A program made the position numbers and the translations under genes. Below, in pieces: positions 6,263 to 7,569 of a stretch of DNA of 7,569 bases. The notes under the pieces are model-generated. The model searched no databases. It saw only the letters and a program-made list of their open reading frames with translations, and was not told the DNA's origin. The DNA is from Chloroflexota bacterium (GTDB lineage: Bacteria > Chloroflexota > Limnocylindria > Limnocylindrales > CSP1-4): assembly GCA_013813905.1 (NCBI GenBank), contig JACCQX010000010.1, forward strand, positions 1-7,569, given 5' to 3'. Each line of letters begins with the position of its first letter. Position 1 is the stretch's first letter.

Positions 6263-6921
6263 AGCTTCACGATCTGAAGCCGGCCCCCGGTTCCCGCAAG
6301 GAGCGGACCCGCGTCGGCCGCGGCATCTCGGCCGGCAAGGGCAAGACCGCGGGGCGCGGGACCAAGGGCCAGAAGGCTCGCGCCGGCGGCTCCATCCCTG
6401 CCTGGTTCGAGGGCGGCCAGACCCCGCTGCAGATCCGCGTGCCGAAGTTGCGAGGATTCAAGCGGCGTGACCGCGTCGAGTACCAGGTCGTCAACGTGGG
6501 CCGCATCTCCGCCTACGCGGCGGCCGGCCGCTTCGGCGTAGAGCCGGAGCTGGGCGCCTCGCGCGACTCTGCCGGCGATCCCGTCACGATCAACGTGGAG
6601 GTCCTCCGACGGGCCGGACTGGTCGGGTCCGAGCGCAAGCCCGTGAAGGTGCTGGGTAGCGGCGACGTGACCGAGAGGCTCTTCGTGGCGACGGACGCCA
6701 TCACGCGCAGTGCACGACAGAAGATCGAGGCCGCAGGCGGATTCGTCCAGGTCCTCGGCCCCCAGAGGGCGACCGAGGAGGACGCCGCCACCGACTCCGA
6801 GGCGAGCACGGCCGTCTCCGTCGAGGGACCCGTGGCCAGCGCGGAGACCGAGAGCGGGGAAGGGGCCGAAGCCGTGCCCGAGCGACGCAGTCGCGCCAGC
6901 ACCGAGTCGGCGGACTCCTAG
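6259..6921 (+). CDS. rplO: 50S ribosomal protein L15 with long acidic tail
   Basis: L15 is an assembly protein of the 50S subunit that threads an extended basic arm into 23S rRNA. Residues 1-167 carry the family: [14 protein letters not shown], the Gly/Arg/Lys arm VGRGISAGKGKTAGRGTKGQ (19-38), FEGGQTPLQIRVPKLRGFK (50-68), and the C-terminal fold with VKVLGSGDVTERLFV (129-143) and SARQKIEAAGGFVQVL (151-166). The usual length is about 145-150 residues. Residues 168-220 are an extra tail rich in Ala, Ser, Thr and Glu, with about 13 acidic to 3 basic residues and no recognisable domain. The GTG start overlaps rpmD by 4 nt, and secY starts 2 nt after the stop. Confidence 0.96.
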   Translation: MKLHDLKPAPGSRKERTRVGRGISAGKGKTAGRGTKGQKARAGGSIPAWFEGGQTPLQIRVPKLRGFKRRDRVEYQVVNVGRISAYAAAGRFGVEPELGASRDSAGDPVTINVEVLRRAGLVGSERKPVKVLGSGDVTERLFVATDAITRSARQKIEAAGGFVQVLGPQRATEEDAATDSEASTAVSVEGPVASAETESGEGAEAVPERRSRASTESADS

Positions 6922-6923
6922 AG

Positions 6924-7569
6924 GTGTTCGACGCTCTGGTCAATGCCATCCGCACCCCGGACATCCGCCGTCGGCTGCTGTTCGTGGCAGGCATGCTGGT
7001 CATCTACCGTGCCTTGGGCCATGTGCCCGTGCCCGGGATCGATCGTGACGCGCTCGACCAGTTCCTGAGCGGTCAGCCCTTCCTCCAGCTGATCAACCTG
7101 TTCTCTGGCGGCGGGCTGGCGGACCTGTCCATCGTGGCCCTGGCCATGACGCCCTACATCAATGCCTCGATCATCATGCAGCTCATGTCGGGCACCGTGC
7201 CGCGGCTCCAGCAGCTGTCGCGCGAGGGTGAGTACGGGCGCAACAAGATCAACCAGTACACGCGCTACCTGACGGTACCGCTGGCCTTCCTCCAGTCGTA
7301 CGGCACGCTGGCCATCCTCTCCCAGGCGGGCGTCATCACCGACTTCAACCTGGCGCGCTTCGAGACTGTCATCCAGATGTTCACGCTGGCGGGTGGCGCT
7401 GTGCTGGTGATGTGGCTCGGTGAGCTCATCACCGAGCGGGGTATCGGCAACGGCATCAGCTTCATCATCTTCGCCGGCATCGTGGCCGGCATGCCCGGCG
7501 GACTGGGCCAGTTCCTGGCCAGCCCGGATATCGCCCAGGCCGTGCTCTTCACGATCCTGGCGATCGCGG
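6924..7569 (+). CDS. secY: Protein translocase subunit SecY, 5' half (partial)
   Basis: SecY is the channel of the Sec translocase in the inner membrane and, with SecE and SecG, passes unfolded proteins driven by SecA or the ribosome. The first 215 residues are present, about half of the usual 420-440; the rest lies beyond the window. The N-terminal amphipathic MFDALVNAIRTPDIRRR leads into TM1 (about 17-34) and VPVPGID. The plug and TM2 region LINLFSGGGLADLSIVAL (57-74) leads to MTPYINASIIMQLM (75-88). The cytoplasmic loop REGEYGRNKINQYTRYLT (100-117) is followed by TM3, TM4 and ITERGIGNGIS (169-179). The GTG at 6924 gives the family start but has only a weak Shine-Dalgarno sequence, so coupling to rplO is likely. 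Confidence 0.97.
   Translation, partial: MFDALVNAIRTPDIRRRLLFVAGMLVIYRALGHVPVPGIDRDALDQFLSGQPFLQLINLFSGGGLADLSIVALAMTPYINASIIMQLMSGTVPRLQQLSREGEYGRNKINQYTRYLTVPLAFLQSYGTLAILSQAGVITDFNLARFETVIQMFTLAGGAVLVMWLGELITERGIGNGISFIIFAGIVAGMPGGLGQFLASPDIAQAVLFTILAIA

Overview
The window is a 7.6 kb piece of the S10/spc ribosomal-protein superoperon of a GC-rich bacterium. All eighteen genes lie on the + strand in the classical order: rplB (3' end only), rpsS, rplV, rpsC, rplP, rpmC, rpsQ, rplN, rplX, rplE, rpsZ (zinc-type rpsN), rpsH, rplF, rplR, rpsE, rpmD, rplO and secY (5' half only). The gene order, bacterial SecY and bacterial-type r-proteins mark it as bacterial. The strong GC bias at third codon positions, the zinc-binding forms of S14 and L24 and the sequence style suggest a GC-rich free-living lineage such as Chloroflexota or a neighbouring phylum; this placement is a low-confidence impression, not a computed result.

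Layout. Positions 1-182 hold the C-terminal 59 residues of L2. Positions 198-1939 are the end of the S10-operon block (S19, L22, S3, L16), and 1926-2572 carry L29 and S17. Positions 2569-6921 are the spc block (L14, L24, L5, S14, S8, L6, L18, S5, L30, L15), followed by SecY from 6924 to the window end. Packing is very tight. Stop and start codons overlap by 1 nt at rplV/rpsC and rplN/rplX, by 4 nt at rpmC/rpsQ, rpsQ/rplN, rplX/rplE and rpmD/rplO, by 14 nt at rplP/rpmC and by 11 nt at rpsE/rpmD. The only sizeable non-coding gap is the 75 nt between rplF and rplR. I see no promoter or terminator, which fits one continuous polycistronic message passing through the window.

The genes work together: they encode early and late assembly proteins of both ribosomal subunits plus the core channel of the Sec translocase, whose co-expression with ribosomes is conserved in most bacteria. 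The less ordinary features are C-terminal low-complexity tails on several r-proteins (S17, L15, and shorter ones on L29, L30 and S5), an N-terminally extended and internally enlarged L24, two stem-loops in the rplF-rplR gap, and the absence of a Shine-Dalgarno sequence before rpsH and rplF. I found no mobile element, CRISPR array, RNA gene or novel system; this is essentially a housekeeping region.
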